DNA of 64,000 nucleotides from Glaciecola sp947496235 (GCF_050306235.1 NZ_JBLWFH010000001.1:1-64000); one strand, 5' to 3'. Counted from the stretch's first letter, positions 36,470 to 45,848 are shown. Program-made: numbers and translations. Notes: generated from the letters alone by a model not told the origin.

Positions 36470-37474
36470 GTGTATTCTATCGTTCAAAGAACCTTACTAA
36501 AATGTGATCCCGAGTGGAGTCATGATGTTTCCATGGGGTTTCTTAAAAACTCCCAACATAATGTCCTACGTAAATTGTATCAGCAGGAAGTTCCAGATAA
36601 GCCGGTTGAATGCTTTGGGTTAACATTTAAGAATCCTATTGGATTGGCTGCTGGCTTGGATAAAAATGGAGAGTGCATCGATGCTTTTTCAGCCATGGGA
36701 TTTGGATTTATTGAAGTAGGTACAGTGACACCCAAACCTCAATCGGGTAATGATAAGCCGCGTTTATTCAGACTGCCCGAACATCAAGCCATTATTAACC
36801 GCATGGGGTTTAATAATAAAGGGGTTGATTACTTAGTCGAACAAGTCAAAAAATGCCAATATAACGGCATTCTGGGTATCAATATAGGTAAAAATAAAAC
36901 CACCCCAGAAGACGAATCATTATCTGATTATCTAACTTGTTTGCGCAAGGTATACGACCATGCATCTTATGTAACCATAAATATCTCTTCGCCAAATACC
37001 CCTGGCTTGCGAAATCTTCAATTTGGAGAAGCCTTAGATAAGTTACTTAACGGGTTAAAAGAAGAGCAACTTAAACTTCAACATGCTAGTGGTAAATACG
37101 TTCCTTTATTAGTCAAGATTGCACCTGACAATGACCAGATTGCGATCCAACAAATCGCCGATGCTTTGATTAATTCGAACATGGACGGCGTTATCGCAAC
37201 AAATACGACCTTAGATAGAGAATCAGTGAAAGGGCATCAGCATGCCGATGAAATGGGTGGATTAAGTGGTGCTGTTTTAACAGGCAAAAGCCAAACAGTG
37301 ACACAGCAATTACACCAAGCATTGCAAGGAAAAATGCCCATAGTGGGTGTGGGCGGAATTAGTAGTGCTGAAGATGCTCGTCAACGCTATGCAGCAGGGG
37401 CTAGTTTATTGCAAATATATTCTTCGTTTATTTATCAAGGCCCCAAATTAATAAAAGAGCTAGTGAATGCCTAA
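36470..37474 (+). CDS. pyrD: Dihydroorotate dehydrogenase (quinone), class 2
   Basis: Fourth step of pyrimidine synthesis, oxidising dihydroorotate to orotate with electrons passed to the quinone pool. The N-terminal amphipathic helix that anchors class 2 enzymes to the membrane is present (residues 1-30). FMN-site motifs are visible: NPIGLAAGLDKNGE, the NISSPNTPGLRNLQ loop with the catalytic serine region, and IVGVGGISSAEDARQRYAAGA. The start codon is GTG at 36470. The 3' end overlaps rlmL by 8 bases. Confidence 0.94.
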   Translation: MYSIVQRTLLKCDPEWSHDVSMGFLKNSQHNVLRKLYQQEVPDKPVECFGLTFKNPIGLAAGLDKNGECIDAFSAMGFGFIEVGTVTPKPQSGNDKPRLFRLPEHQAIINRMGFNNKGVDYLVEQVKKCQYNGILGINIGKNKTTPEDESLSDYLTCLRKVYDHASYVTINISSPNTPGLRNLQFGEALDKLLNGLKEEQLKLQHASGKYVPLLVKIAPDNDQIAIQQIADALINSNMDGVIATNTTLDRESVKGHQHADEMGGLSGAVLTGKSQTVTQQLHQALQGKMPIVGVGGISSAEDARQRYAAGASLLQIYSSFIYQGPKLIKELVNA

Positions 37475-39590
37475 TATTATTTTAACCACAGCGTCTGGCA
37501 TAGAAGAAATTCTACGGGAAGAAATCAGCGAAATTTGTCCTGAGATCCGAAGCCAAGATATAAAGATAAAACCTGGACAATGTCGATTTGAGGGCAGTTT
37601 AGATGATGTCTATGCCTTGTGTTTACATTCAAGGTTAGCGAACCGTGTGCTTTGGGTATTAGCCAGTGGTCCAGCTGACAATGCGAATGATTTGTACAAT
37701 ACGGTAAATAATATTGACTGGCCTATGGTATTTGCTCCAGAACACGATTTTGCAATTAGTTCCAAAGGAACTAACAGAGAATTAAAGAATACCCAATTCA
37801 TTAGTCAAAAATCCAAAGATGCTATTGTCGATTGCTTTCAAGAAGAGGGGTACAGACGCCCAAACGTCGATAAGCAAAATGCCAAAATTCATATCCAAGT
37901 CCGTGTTTTTAGAGATAAAGCCGACATTTGTGTTGATATGAGTGGAACGAGTTTGCACTTAAGAGGGTATCGTTTAGATACTGGCGATGCACCGTTAAAA
38001 GAAAATGTTGCCATGGCAATGCTGTATCGTAGCGGTTGGACGTCAGAGACTAATAAACCCCTATTAGATCCTATGTGCGGTTCAGGCACCATTGCCATAG
38101 AAGCGGCTATGTATGCGGCAAAAATCCCACCGAACTTACATAGAGAACATTGGGGCTTTGATTACTTTCTAGGGCACAATAAGCGCAAATGGCAAATGCA
38201 CCTAGGAAAAGCTCAAGAGAATATTAAAACTGACAAGGTTTGTGAAATTTACGCATCAGACTTATCTACTGTATTAGTTGAACAAGCAAAACAAAATGCC
38301 ATTCGAGCTAATGTTGAACACTTAATTGAATTTAAACAGGTCGATGTATTGCAGTATTTTCCGACAACGGCACCAGGTATAGTGGTCTCTAACCCGCCTT
38401 ATGGGGAGCGATTGGGCGAATTTACAACCATGTTACCCTTATATGATGAACTCGGGCGGCATTTAAAAGAATCCTACGCCGATTGGTTAGTCTGTTTGCT
38501 ATGCAGTGATAAAACCTTACTGAAAGCTTTGAAATTAAAAAGCGCTAAACGCTACCAATTATATAATGGGAGTTTAGCTTGTGAATTTGCCTTGTATAAT
38601 ATGCAGGGTGATAATTTAGAGATTTACCAAGACAAAATTGAAAATGACGAGTTTTCAAATCGCATCAAAAAGAATCAACAAAAATTAAGTAAATGGTTAA
38701 AAACTGCAAATACTCAGGCATATCGCTTATATGATGCAGATTTGCCCAACTATAATTTTGCCATAGATGTATATGCTGATTGGGTTATCTTACAAGAATA
38801 CAAAGCGCCAAAAAGTATTCCTGAAACTGTGGTTAAACAACGGTTGCAGCACGCTATTCTAGTGTTACCTAAGTTACTTTCTATACCCGCCTACAAGTTG
38901 GTAATAAAGCTTAGAGAAAAGCAAAGTGGTCAGCAACAATATCAAAAAGTTAACAACCAAAACCGACGCTTTGTTGTACAAGAAAACCAAGCGAAATTTT
39001 GGATAAATCCCAAAGACTATCTCGATGTCGGCTTATTCTTGGATCATAGAGATACAAGACAAATGTTTGCTAGCCAAGTCAAAGGGAAAAATGTGTTGAA
39101 TCTGTTTTGTTATACCGGCAGTGTATCAGTGCATGCGGCATTACGGGGAGCAAAATCTGTTACTTCTGTTGATATGTCAAATACTTATATTCAATGGGCA
39201 AAAGACAACTTTGCTTTGAACAAGTTAAAAGGCGCATACAGTTTTGAACAAGCAGATTGTCTGGAATGGGTGAAAAAGGCCAAGCAACAAGATAATGCGA
39301 AGTTTGATGCGGTGTTTTTAGATCCGCCATCCTTTTCTAATTCAAAGCGCATGGAATCCACATGGGATGTTCAACGTGACCATTTAGCGTTAATTTCTGA
39401 TGTGGCAAATCTATTAAATGAAAATGGGTTTATTTATTTTAGTACTAACCTAAGAACCTTTAAATTACAGCAAGAAGAAATAAAAGCTCTAGGTTTTGAT
39501 ATTAAAAATATAAGTGATAAAACACTTCCTTTTGATTTTCAGCGAAATGCGAAAATTCATAGCTGTTGGATATTAACAAAATGCAATTAA
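37467..39590 (+). CDS. rlmL: 23S rRNA (guanine2445-N2 / guanine2069-N7) methyltransferase RlmKL
   Basis: A fused, two-domain enzyme of 707 residues. The N-terminal half has a THUMP domain (about 45-155) and the RlmL methyltransferase with LLDPMCGSGTIAIEAAM and catalytic NPPYGERLG. The C-terminal half is the RlmK methyltransferase, with VLNLFCYTGSVSVHAALRGA and the DPPSFSNSKRM catalytic loop. The full-length fusion is as in E. coli. It overlaps pyrD at its start and the glutaredoxin-like gene at its end, giving a tightly packed unit. Confidence 0.95.
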   Translation: MPNIILTTASGIEEILREEISEICPEIRSQDIKIKPGQCRFEGSLDDVYALCLHSRLANRVLWVLASGPADNANDLYNTVNNIDWPMVFAPEHDFAISSKGTNRELKNTQFISQKSKDAIVDCFQEEGYRRPNVDKQNAKIHIQVRVFRDKADICVDMSGTSLHLRGYRLDTGDAPLKENVAMAMLYRSGWTSETNKPLLDPMCGSGTIAIEAAMYAAKIPPNLHREHWGFDYFLGHNKRKWQMHLGKAQENIKTDKVCEIYASDLSTVLVEQAKQNAIRANVEHLIEFKQVDVLQYFPTTAPGIVVSNPPYGERLGEFTTMLPLYDELGRHLKESYADWLVCLLCSDKTLLKALKLKSAKRYQLYNGSLACEFALYNMQGDNLEIYQDKIENDEFSNRIKKNQQKLSKWLKTANTQAYRLYDADLPNYNFAIDVYADWVILQEYKAPKSIPETVVKQRLQHAILVLPKLLSIPAYKLVIKLREKQSGQQQYQKVNNQNRRFVVQENQAKFWINPKDYLDVGLFLDHRDTRQMFASQVKGKNVLNLFCYTGSVSVHAALRGAKSVTSVDMSNTYIQWAKDNFALNKLKGAYSFEQADCLEWVKKAKQQDNAKFDAVFLDPPSFSNSKRMESTWDVQRDHLALISDVANLLNENGFIYFSTNLRTFKLQQEEIKALGFDIKNISDKTLPFDFQRNAKIHSCWILTKCN

Positions 39591-39808
39591 CTTTTTTTAC
39601 TGGCCCTCAGTGCAGTCTCTGTGATGATGCAGAAGAATTGTTGAAAAACGTAAGCTCGCCTGTGCAATATAAAAAAGTGAATATTCGTGAACACGTAGAT
39701 TTTTATCACCTATATGCGGTACGAATTCCTGTTTTAAAACGCGATGATAATGGCGCTGAACTGGGGTGGCCATTTGATCTTGATGAGCTAAATAGGTTTT
39801 TAGCATGA
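39581..39808 (+). CDS. Glutaredoxin-like (DUF836 family) protein
   Basis: A 75-residue thioredoxin-fold protein with the redox-type motif CSLCDDA near the N-terminus, preceded by TFFTGPQ. The cis-proline region VRIPVLKRDD is also present. The start at 39581 (MQLTFF) is preferred; an in-frame ATG at 39566 only adds five residues inside rlmL. Genes of this family regularly lie between rlmL and uup in Gammaproteobacteria. Substrate unknown. It overlaps uup by 4 bases. Confidence 0.82.
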   Translation: MQLTFFTGPQCSLCDDAEELLKNVSSPVQYKKVNIREHVDFYHLYAVRIPVLKRDDNGAELGWPFDLDELNRFLA

Positions 39809-41724
39809 ATCTCTTACAGATTATTGATGGCTCTATAATTTTTGGTCAGCCACCGCTTTTAGATCATGCAAATTTACATATTCATGAAGGTGAACGTCTA
39901 TGTATTTTAGGTAGAAACGGTAGTGGTAAATCGACCTTACTTAAAGTTATTGCCAGTGAAATTCCATTAGATGATGGTCAATTATTAAAATCCAGAGATG
40001 TAAAGATATCTCGGTTATCACAAGACCCACCGCAGCGCACCGATGTTTTAATTTTTGACTATGTGGCGGAAGGTTTAGCAGATAATGCGGATCTAATTAA
40101 ACGCTATAATACTCAAACTTCAGTGGTAGCAGAAAATCCAACTGAAGAAGCACTAAATAAGTTGCAAGTACTGCAAGACGAGTTAGAAACCAAGAATGCA
40201 TGGGTGTTGGAACAACGAATTCATCAACTGTTGACTGAATTTGCATTAGATGCAAATCAAAATCTTTCCAGTTTATCAGGCGGGTGGCGTAGAAAAGCTG
40301 CGCTTGCTAGAGCTATGGTGCAAGATCCTGATATTTTGTTATTAGATGAGCCGACCAACCATTTAGACATTGATACGGTAAAGTGGTTAGAAAAAACCAT
40401 CATGAACTTTAGAGGCACTACCGTATTTATTAGCCATGACAGGGCTTTTATAAGACGCCTTTCAACTCGTATCCTTGATATTGATCGTGGTAAAGTCACT
40501 TCTTATGACACCGATTATGACAATTATCTGGTGCGCAAAGCAGAAGATTTAGATGTAGAACTCCAACATAACAATGCGTTTGACAAAAAGTTAGCCCAAG
40601 AAGAAGTCTGGATAAGGCAGGGTATCAAAGCTAGACGAACTCGCAACGAAGGACGGGTTAGGGCACTCAAAGCACTACGTGAAGAATTTAAAGCGCGTCG
40701 TAATGTCACCGGAAAAGCTGTCATATCATCAAATACTGGGCAAAAAAGTGGTAAACGTATATTTGAACTTGAAAATGTAAGTTACAAGTATGGTGATCAT
40801 CGAATTGTAGATAATCTAGATTTGCTTATTGCGCGAGGTGACAAACTAGCGCTAATTGGTCCAAATGGTTCAGGAAAGACAACCTTCATAAAATTATTGC
40901 TCGGTGAATTAACGCCGGATCAGGGTGAAATCATTCGGGGTACTAATATTGAAGTCGCTTACTTTGACCAACATAGAAGCCAGCTCGACTTAGAAAAAAC
41001 CGTAATAGATACAGTCGCAGATGGTAAGCGAGAATTAGTCATTAACGGTAATAATCGACATGTAATGAGCTATTTACAAGATTATTTGTTTACGCCAGAA
41101 AGAGTAAACGTACCCGTCAAAGCACTTTCTGGTGGTGAAAAAAACAGGCTAATGCTCGCACGCTTGATGCTGAAACCAAACAACTTGTTAATATTGGATG
41201 AACCAACAAATGATTTGGATGTCGAAACGCTCGAATTGCTTGAATCTTTGCTGGTTGACTATCAAGGCACGCTTATTTTAGTCAGCCATGACAGGGTATT
41301 TATTGATAACGTTGTGACAAGCTGTCTGTCGTTTGAAAATAATGGTACTATCCGTCAGTTTGTAGGTGGATATTCGGACGTTGAAGCTTGGTATCAGCAA
41401 CGTGATAGCGAGCAAGTTGTAAAATCCGTTGTAAAAAATGTACCAACAACGGAAAATATCAGTGAAAATAAATCGAATGTGGCGGTTAAGTCTCAGAAAC
41501 TTTCGTTTAATGAAAAGCGAGAATTATCCGAATTACCTAAGCTGATAGATGACTTGGAAATTCAAATTAGTGAGATTCAAGGTCAAATAAACCAAGTTGA
41601 CTTTTTTCAACAAGATGTGAGTGAAACTCAACCGATTTTAGATAAATTGGCATTGCTAGAAGAAAAACTGGACACAAGTTTTGAGCGATGGCAATTGTTA
41701 GAAGATAAAAACAATAACGCGTAG
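39805..41724 (+). CDS. uup: ABC-F family ATPase Uup
   Basis: A cytoplasmic ABC-F protein of 639 residues with two ATP-binding domains and no membrane part. Domain 1 has Walker A GRNGSGKST and signature LSGGWRRKAALARAM. Domain 2 has GPNGSGKTT and LSGGEKNRLMLARLM. Walker B is LLLDEPTNHLD and LILDEPTNDLD. A C-terminal coiled coil (about residues 555-635) is the Uup-specific DNA-binding extension, separating it from EttA and YheS. Uup influences transposon excision and ribosome/branched-DNA processes. Confidence 0.93.
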   Translation: MNLLQIIDGSIIFGQPPLLDHANLHIHEGERLCILGRNGSGKSTLLKVIASEIPLDDGQLLKSRDVKISRLSQDPPQRTDVLIFDYVAEGLADNADLIKRYNTQTSVVAENPTEEALNKLQVLQDELETKNAWVLEQRIHQLLTEFALDANQNLSSLSGGWRRKAALARAMVQDPDILLLDEPTNHLDIDTVKWLEKTIMNFRGTTVFISHDRAFIRRLSTRILDIDRGKVTSYDTDYDNYLVRKAEDLDVELQHNNAFDKKLAQEEVWIRQGIKARRTRNEGRVRALKALREEFKARRNVTGKAVISSNTGQKSGKRIFELENVSYKYGDHRIVDNLDLLIARGDKLALIGPNGSGKTTFIKLLLGELTPDQGEIIRGTNIEVAYFDQHRSQLDLEKTVIDTVADGKRELVINGNNRHVMSYLQDYLFTPERVNVPVKALSGGEKNRLMLARLMLKPNNLLILDEPTNDLDVETLELLESLLVDYQGTLILVSHDRVFIDNVVTSCLSFENNGTIRQFVGGYSDVEAWYQQRDSEQVVKSVVKNVPTTENISENKSNVAVKSQKLSFNEKRELSELPKLIDDLEIQISEIQGQINQVDFFQQDVSETQPILDKLALLEEKLDTSFERWQLLEDKNNNA

Positions 41725-41738
41725 TAGCAGGATATTTA

Positions 41739-43454
41739 ATGAAATTAACGCCAATAGTAAGCGCAATGCTTCTTGCCAGTTCCAGTGCTGTTTATGCAGC
41801 CTCATATGAAGTTCAAGAAATTCCGCTCTCTGACACTGTTAATCAACACTTTGCAGTTTCGATTGATAACCAAGGGATGACATTAAGTACTGGACGAGTA
41901 AGATACAATCCACCTATTGATCTATCACTATTTGATCCAGATAACCATTTTGGTTTGTCCGATCCAGACGCTGCAGCCGAAGGTAATTTTAACGTAAACG
42001 ACCTTTCGATTGTTTATCAAGACTTAACAGCCGCATCTACTAGTGGTGATGTAAGGCTACAAAAATTGTCTAACGTCTTGGCTTATAGTTCAGATGGTAC
42101 TGAGGTTAGCTATGTTAATGGTTTTGATACAGAGACGGAAGCTACCAATGGTTATACATATTCATTGTTAACGGCAGCAACAGACAATGTTAATGGCACA
42201 CATATCGTGGGTAACATGGCAGGTCCATATTCTGTTGTTAACTATGTAGACGAAAATGACGCCGAACAAGTTTATGTGGTAAATAATTTTGCCCAGCGTG
42301 GATTTGTTCAAGTAGGTGAAAATGTAGTTGAACTTGTCCCTGAATTTGCACGCGCTGGCGGGTTTAGTTTTGCGGCAGCCATAAATGATAACCTACAAGT
42401 TGCAGGTATTAGTTCTGTTGGTGCATCAGACCCTATTACAGAATTACTAGATAACTGTGAAGACGCTGAAATAAGACCAGACTTACCATTAGAAGTTTGT
42501 AATTATCTGCTTTATAACACCAATAATTTTGCTCAGGCATTTCTCACAAACACGGGCTTCTTGGTTGGAAATAATCGTAATACAGAATTAGAGTCCATTC
42601 CGACGAGCCACCTAGATATGCGTCCAACACTCTGGCAGCTTGACGCTAACGGTAATATTTTATCCACACAGATCTTTGATCTGTTACATACGCCAGAAGA
42701 GTTTTCACTGAATATGTATACTCGTGTTACAGATATCAATAACGATGGCGTTATGGTGGGTTTTACAACCACAGATGATACACCTCGAGAAGGCGGTCTG
42801 ATTGCGGTTGCTACAGCATTTGAAAATGGCGCTGCTGAACGGTTATTTGAATCTGACCAGATCAAAGCGAGTTATGCAATGGGCATCAATGACAATGATT
42901 ATGTGGTTGGTTTTTATCCGCAAATTGTTAATGACATCATTCGTAATAGAATGTTTGTATTTAATCGTCAAACCGACGAACTAAGGTTACCTGATGGATT
43001 TTTTGTGACTTCAACAACTTATCCTAGAGCGATTAATAACAATAATTTAGTGGTAGGGGACGCTGAGTCCGACGTACTAGACCCAAGCACGCGGAAAGTA
43101 TCCGGGTTTTTGTATGATATTGATAATGACACTTTCACTAATCTGAATGATCTGCTCCCTTGCGATTCTCCTTACTTTATTATTTCGGCAAATGATATTA
43201 ATGACGAAAACCAAATTATCGCAGATGCTCAAATAAACCGTCCACGTAAGGATATAACGGGTGAGTTGATTTCTGATGAGACTGACACTGGTGATGTTGT
43301 GGTTAGTGTAATTCTAAATCCGACTGGTGCTGCGCCTTCTGATTGTAGTTCAGAAGACGATGACACTATTGAACGTCAAGGTGCGAGTAATAGTTTATTT
43401 ATTGCATTAGGCTTATTAGTTATTTCAGTCTTTCGAAGAAAGATTAAATCATAG
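41739..43454 (+). CDS. DUF3466 family exported protein
   Basis: A 571-residue secreted or cell-surface protein with a signal peptide (residues 1-21, ending AVYAAS). The body contains repeated Kelch-like or extracellular-repeat phrases: AINDNLQVAG, DINNDGVMVGF, GINDNDYVVGF, AINNNNLVVGD and DINDENQIIAD. These regular INxNxxVxG units suggest a beta-propeller. The C-terminus has a serine/polar linker, a hydrophobic segment and a basic tail (FIALGLLVISVFRRKIKS), the layout of a C-terminal protein-sorting tag. The position between uup and rmf is conserved in Vibrio and Alteromonadales. Function unknown. Confidence 0.82.
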   Translation: MKLTPIVSAMLLASSSAVYAASYEVQEIPLSDTVNQHFAVSIDNQGMTLSTGRVRYNPPIDLSLFDPDNHFGLSDPDAAAEGNFNVNDLSIVYQDLTAASTSGDVRLQKLSNVLAYSSDGTEVSYVNGFDTETEATNGYTYSLLTAATDNVNGTHIVGNMAGPYSVVNYVDENDAEQVYVVNNFAQRGFVQVGENVVELVPEFARAGGFSFAAAINDNLQVAGISSVGASDPITELLDNCEDAEIRPDLPLEVCNYLLYNTNNFAQAFLTNTGFLVGNNRNTELESIPTSHLDMRPTLWQLDANGNILSTQIFDLLHTPEEFSLNMYTRVTDINNDGVMVGFTTTDDTPREGGLIAVATAFENGAAERLFESDQIKASYAMGINDNDYVVGFYPQIVNDIIRNRMFVFNRQTDELRLPDGFFVTSTTYPRAINNNNLVVGDAESDVLDPSTRKVSGFLYDIDNDTFTNLNDLLPCDSPYFIISANDINDENQIIADAQINRPRKDITGELISDETDTGDVVVSVILNPTGAAPSDCSSEDDDTIERQGASNSLFIALGLLVISVFRRKIKS

Positions 43455-43480
43455 AAATACTAGTCGTTGAATTTACACAA

Positions 43481-43505
43481 AAAAGCCACATTAGTGGCTT
43501 TTTTT
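43481..43505 (+). terminator. Terminator after the DUF3466 gene
   Basis: AAAAGCCAC (43481-43489) pairs with GTGGCTTTT (43494-43502) around ATTA, and the T run continues to 43505. It ends the pyrD-rlmL-uup-DUF3466 unit. Confidence 0.9.
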
Positions 43506-43717
43506 ATAACCTGAGAAACTAAATAACTAAACATTTATTTAAAATTGTTCCTAATAGAATTTTCTCGTAAAAACAATAAGTTGGTTAGTCTTTATACCTA
43601 TTATTAATTTTCATCCTTGCATAAGTATTCAGATAAGAGTATCAAGTTAATTGAGGTTGGAAATTGTCCATGCAGTTTCCAAATATCTCACTTCAAAATA
43701 ACCAAGAGAGGTTCTTA

Positions 43718-43894
43718 ATGAAAAGACAAAAAAGAGATAAGTTGAGTAGAGCGCATTCAAAAGGTTACCAAGCGGGAATCAATGGCAGATCAAAAGACAT
43801 GTGTCCGTTTCAGACATCGGATGCACGTTCTCAGTGGTTAGGTGGATGGCGAGAGGCCCTTAGTGATAGGCAAGTGGGATTGACGCCTCGTTAA
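43718..43894 (+). CDS. rmf: Ribosome modulation factor RMF
   Basis: A 58-residue basic protein that binds the 30S subunit near the anti-Shine-Dalgarno and drives 100S ribosome dimer formation in stationary phase. It matches E. coli RMF along its length: MKRQKRDKLSRAHSKGYQAG, GRSKDMCPFQ and QWLGGWREA. The ATG at 43718 is chosen because GAGAGG precedes it and homologs begin exactly there; a longer in-frame reading from 43664 adds 18 unrelated residues. A long leader of about 200 bases separates it from the upstream terminator. Confidence 0.95.
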   Translation: MKRQKRDKLSRAHSKGYQAGINGRSKDMCPFQTSDARSQWLGGWREALSDRQVGLTPR

Positions 43895-43911
43895 ATAATA
43901 ATAGATTTTTT

Positions 43912-43937
43912 TGCCCCGGTAATAACCGGGGCATTTT
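43912..43937 (+). terminator. Terminator after rmf
   Basis: TGCCCCGGT (43912-43920) pairs with ACCGGGGCA (43925-43933) around AATA, followed by TTTT. On the minus strand the stem is followed by A rather than T, so it mainly serves rmf, not the convergent fabA. Confidence 0.82.
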
Positions 43938-43940
43938 ATA

Positions 43941-44459
43941 TTAGAAAGCAGAAGTGTCTTGAAATAATCCTACTTTTAAATCTTTTGCAGTATAAATAGT
44001 TCTTCCATCTACAGACACTGAACCGTCAGCCATACCCATAAACAGTTTTCGCTTAATCACGCGTTTAAAATCTATTCTGTAAGTGACTTTTTTCGCGGTA
44101 GGTAATATTTGCCCAGTAAATTTTACTTCGCCCACACCTAAAGCTCTTCCTTTACCAGGACCACCTGACCAGCCGAGGAAAAAACCAACTAACTGCCACA
44201 TTGCATCTAGGCCCAAACAACCTGGCATTACTGGATCACCAGGGAAATGACAATCAAAAAACCATAGATCTGGTGTGATATCAAGTTCAGCCTCTATGTA
44301 TCCCTTGTCAAACTCACCACCTTCTTCAGTTATTGTGGTTATTCTGTCCATCATTAGCATATTAGGGGCTGGCAATTGGCTGTTACCTGGTCCAAACATT
44401 TCACCACGACTACAGGCTAATAGATCTTCTCTATCAAAACTATTCTTTTTATTTGTCAT
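43941..44459 (-). CDS. fabA: 3-hydroxydecanoyl-ACP dehydratase/isomerase FabA
   Basis: Dehydrates 3-hydroxydecanoyl-ACP and isomerises the trans-2 product to cis-3-decenoyl-ACP, the branch point to unsaturated fatty acids. The 172-residue protein aligns closely with E. coli FabA. The catalytic pair is His71 in DCHFPGDPVMPG and Asp85 in CLGLDAMWQL. A FabR-type palindrome lies 33 bases upstream of the start. The rmf/fabA neighbourhood is conserved across Gammaproteobacteria. Confidence 0.96.
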   Translation of the reverse strand: MTNKKNSFDREDLLACSRGEMFGPGNSQLPAPNMLMMDRITTITEEGGEFDKGYIEAELDITPDLWFFDCHFPGDPVMPGCLGLDAMWQLVGFFLGWSGGPGKGRALGVGEVKFTGQILPTAKKVTYRIDFKRVIKRKLFMGMADGSVSVDGRTIYTAKDLKVGLFQDTSAF

Positions 44460-44491
44460 CTTTATACTTCACCTTTATGTAGAGTGCGCAA

Positions 44492-44515
44492 TTTAGCGTA
44501 CACTTGTACGCTAAA
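44492..44515. promoter_or_regulatory. FabR-type operator upstream of fabA
   Basis: A perfect palindrome with 11-bp arms, TTTAGCGTACA and TGTACGCTAAA, separated by CT. The core AGCGTACA-N2-TGTACGCT matches the known FabR operator of E. coli fabA/fabB. It therefore predicts that unsaturated fatty-acid synthesis here is repressed by a FabR homolog responding to acyl thioester saturation. No fabR gene is in the window. Confidence 0.85.
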
Positions 44516-44641
44516 CAACTCTGAACAGTATATTTCTTTAATATTCATGAAAATTTAATACTTTATGTCATAATAAATAAGAATTTAGTAGTATTTAAAC
44601 CACGAATTAACGTTTTTCAAGGCAATTATTAAGAAATAAAA

Positions 44642-44944
44642 ATGGCAAATAAGAAATTACAAGCGAATGCTGAAAAACAAAAAAGATTTCGAGAAAAACA
44701 AAAATCACTTGGAAGAAAAATGGTGCGAGGCTATATCACACCAGAAGCGCAAGAAAATTATAAAATCATTGCGGAAAAGACGGGGTGGACGGACAGTGAA
44801 ATCATCAGTAATTCGTTACGCATAACTTACGCAGCGTACAAGAATGGGCAAATTAAGTTTCTTAACAAATGGTTGTTAGATGATGATAAGAAACGAAAAA
44901 TAAAACAGTTTATCGCGCAAAAACAAAATGATAGTCAAGAATAG
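44642..44944 (+). CDS. Small basic protein, possible ribbon-helix-helix DNA-binding protein
   Basis: A 100-residue protein that I cannot assign firmly. The first 28 residues are a basic helix (KQKRFREKQKSLGRKMVRG). The middle (residues 28-65) has a short strand, RGYITPEAQENY, followed by two helices, IIAEKTGWTDSEIISNSL. This strand-helix-helix order resembles MetJ/Arc-type regulators. The C-terminus is Lys-rich. The start ATG at 44642 follows AAGAAATAAAA, a weak site. It stands between fabA and a lipoprotein gene on the same strand 44 bases away. Confidence 0.6.
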   Translation: MANKKLQANAEKQKRFREKQKSLGRKMVRGYITPEAQENYKIIAEKTGWTDSEIISNSLRITYAAYKNGQIKFLNKWLLDDDKKRKIKQFIAQKQNDSQE

Positions 44945-44988
44945 TCAGCTAAGTTTACTTCGATGAATAAGGCATTATGGAGGCGTTA

Positions 44989-45492
44989 ATGACAACAAAA
45001 TTATTTTTGAAATCCATCGGAATATGGGTCCTTTGTATATTCTATCTTAGTGCTTGCACAACACAGTTAACACCAAGATATGATCAAGCACTGTTCACTG
45101 GAGTTACGCAAACAAATGTTAAAGCGTTGGAGTTGTTTGCAGCAGTATCGGCAGGCACTGACATGCTCAACTGTGGATCTAGAGCTCAACATTTTAATCA
45201 GGTTATTGGAAATTTAGATGCGTTATCTTTGCAATCAAAAGCTCGGCCTGTACCAAAAAACTCAGTCACCGAAGAGGTAAATGCATTTTTGGCGTCTAAA
45301 GGTGTTGGCAGTTTAGCAGAAGATATAGCTCCAAGCGCTGTCTCACTAGAGCATGCTTCAAGTATAATAGCTAAAATGAAAGAAGTTGACTGTAAGACTG
45401 GATTAAAACCGGGTGCTGTAATGGCTTTTAGAAATGCTTTTATAATCTCAATGGATCAAGCCATAACATATGAATCTTTCTTAGCTCAATAA
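44989..45492 (+). CDS. Predicted lipoprotein of unknown function
   Basis: A 167-residue protein with a type II signal peptide. The hydrophobic stretch IGIWVLCIFYLSAC ends in the lipobox LSAC, placing the lipidated cysteine near residue 22. The start at 44989 is preferred to an in-frame ATG at 44977, because the GGAGG ribosome site at 44981-44985 lies directly before it. The mature part is helical and contains two conserved-looking cysteines (MLNCGSRA and EVDCKTG). I do not recognise a family. It is 11 bases ahead of another unknown gene, so the pair is probably an operon. Confidence 0.68.
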   Translation: MTTKLFLKSIGIWVLCIFYLSACTTQLTPRYDQALFTGVTQTNVKALELFAAVSAGTDMLNCGSRAQHFNQVIGNLDALSLQSKARPVPKNSVTEEVNAFLASKGVGSLAEDIAPSAVSLEHASSIIAKMKEVDCKTGLKPGAVMAFRNAFIISMDQAITYESFLAQ

Positions 45493-45503
45493 AGGAGTAA
45501 CCA

Positions 45504-45848
45504 ATGTCTTTGGATTTAAACCAACTGATTTCTGACATGAAGTCAGCAGCTTCGCAAGTCATTAACCAAGATGTGAGTTTATTACGAGGTTTCTCTGAGC
45601 GCCAATTAACAGCCTTGGCAAAACAAGCAGAGCTTATCGCGAATGGTGTGTTAACAGGGGATATAGATGAAGATTTACGAGATTTTTTCTTAGACTCCCT
45701 TGAAGATATGGCTTTAAATTTTGCAAAAACGTTACGTGGCCTTTTAATGGCCACCATTGAAAAAGTGTGGAATGCTATAGTTGGTGTACTATGGGGTGCT
45801 ATAGGGACAGCAACTGGGATTGATTTAATGCCACCATCAGGACAATAA
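45504..45848 (+). CDS. Unknown helical protein with hydrophobic glycine-rich C-terminus
   Basis: A 114-residue protein not assigned to a family. Residues 1-80 are amphipathic helices rich in Leu, Asp and Ala. Residues 84-107 (IEKVWNAIVGVLWGAIGTATGI) are hydrophobic with spaced glycines and could insert in a membrane. There is no N-terminal signal peptide. AAAGGAGTAACC before the ATG is a near-perfect ribosome site, which makes the plus-strand frame the real one rather than the 147-residue antisense frame. It follows the lipoprotein gene by 11 bases and may act with it. Confidence 0.65.
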   Translation: MSLDLNQLISDMKSAASQVINQDVSLLRGFSERQLTALAKQAELIANGVLTGDIDEDLRDFFLDSLEDMALNFAKTLRGLLMATIEKVWNAIVGVLWGAIGTATGIDLMPPSGQ

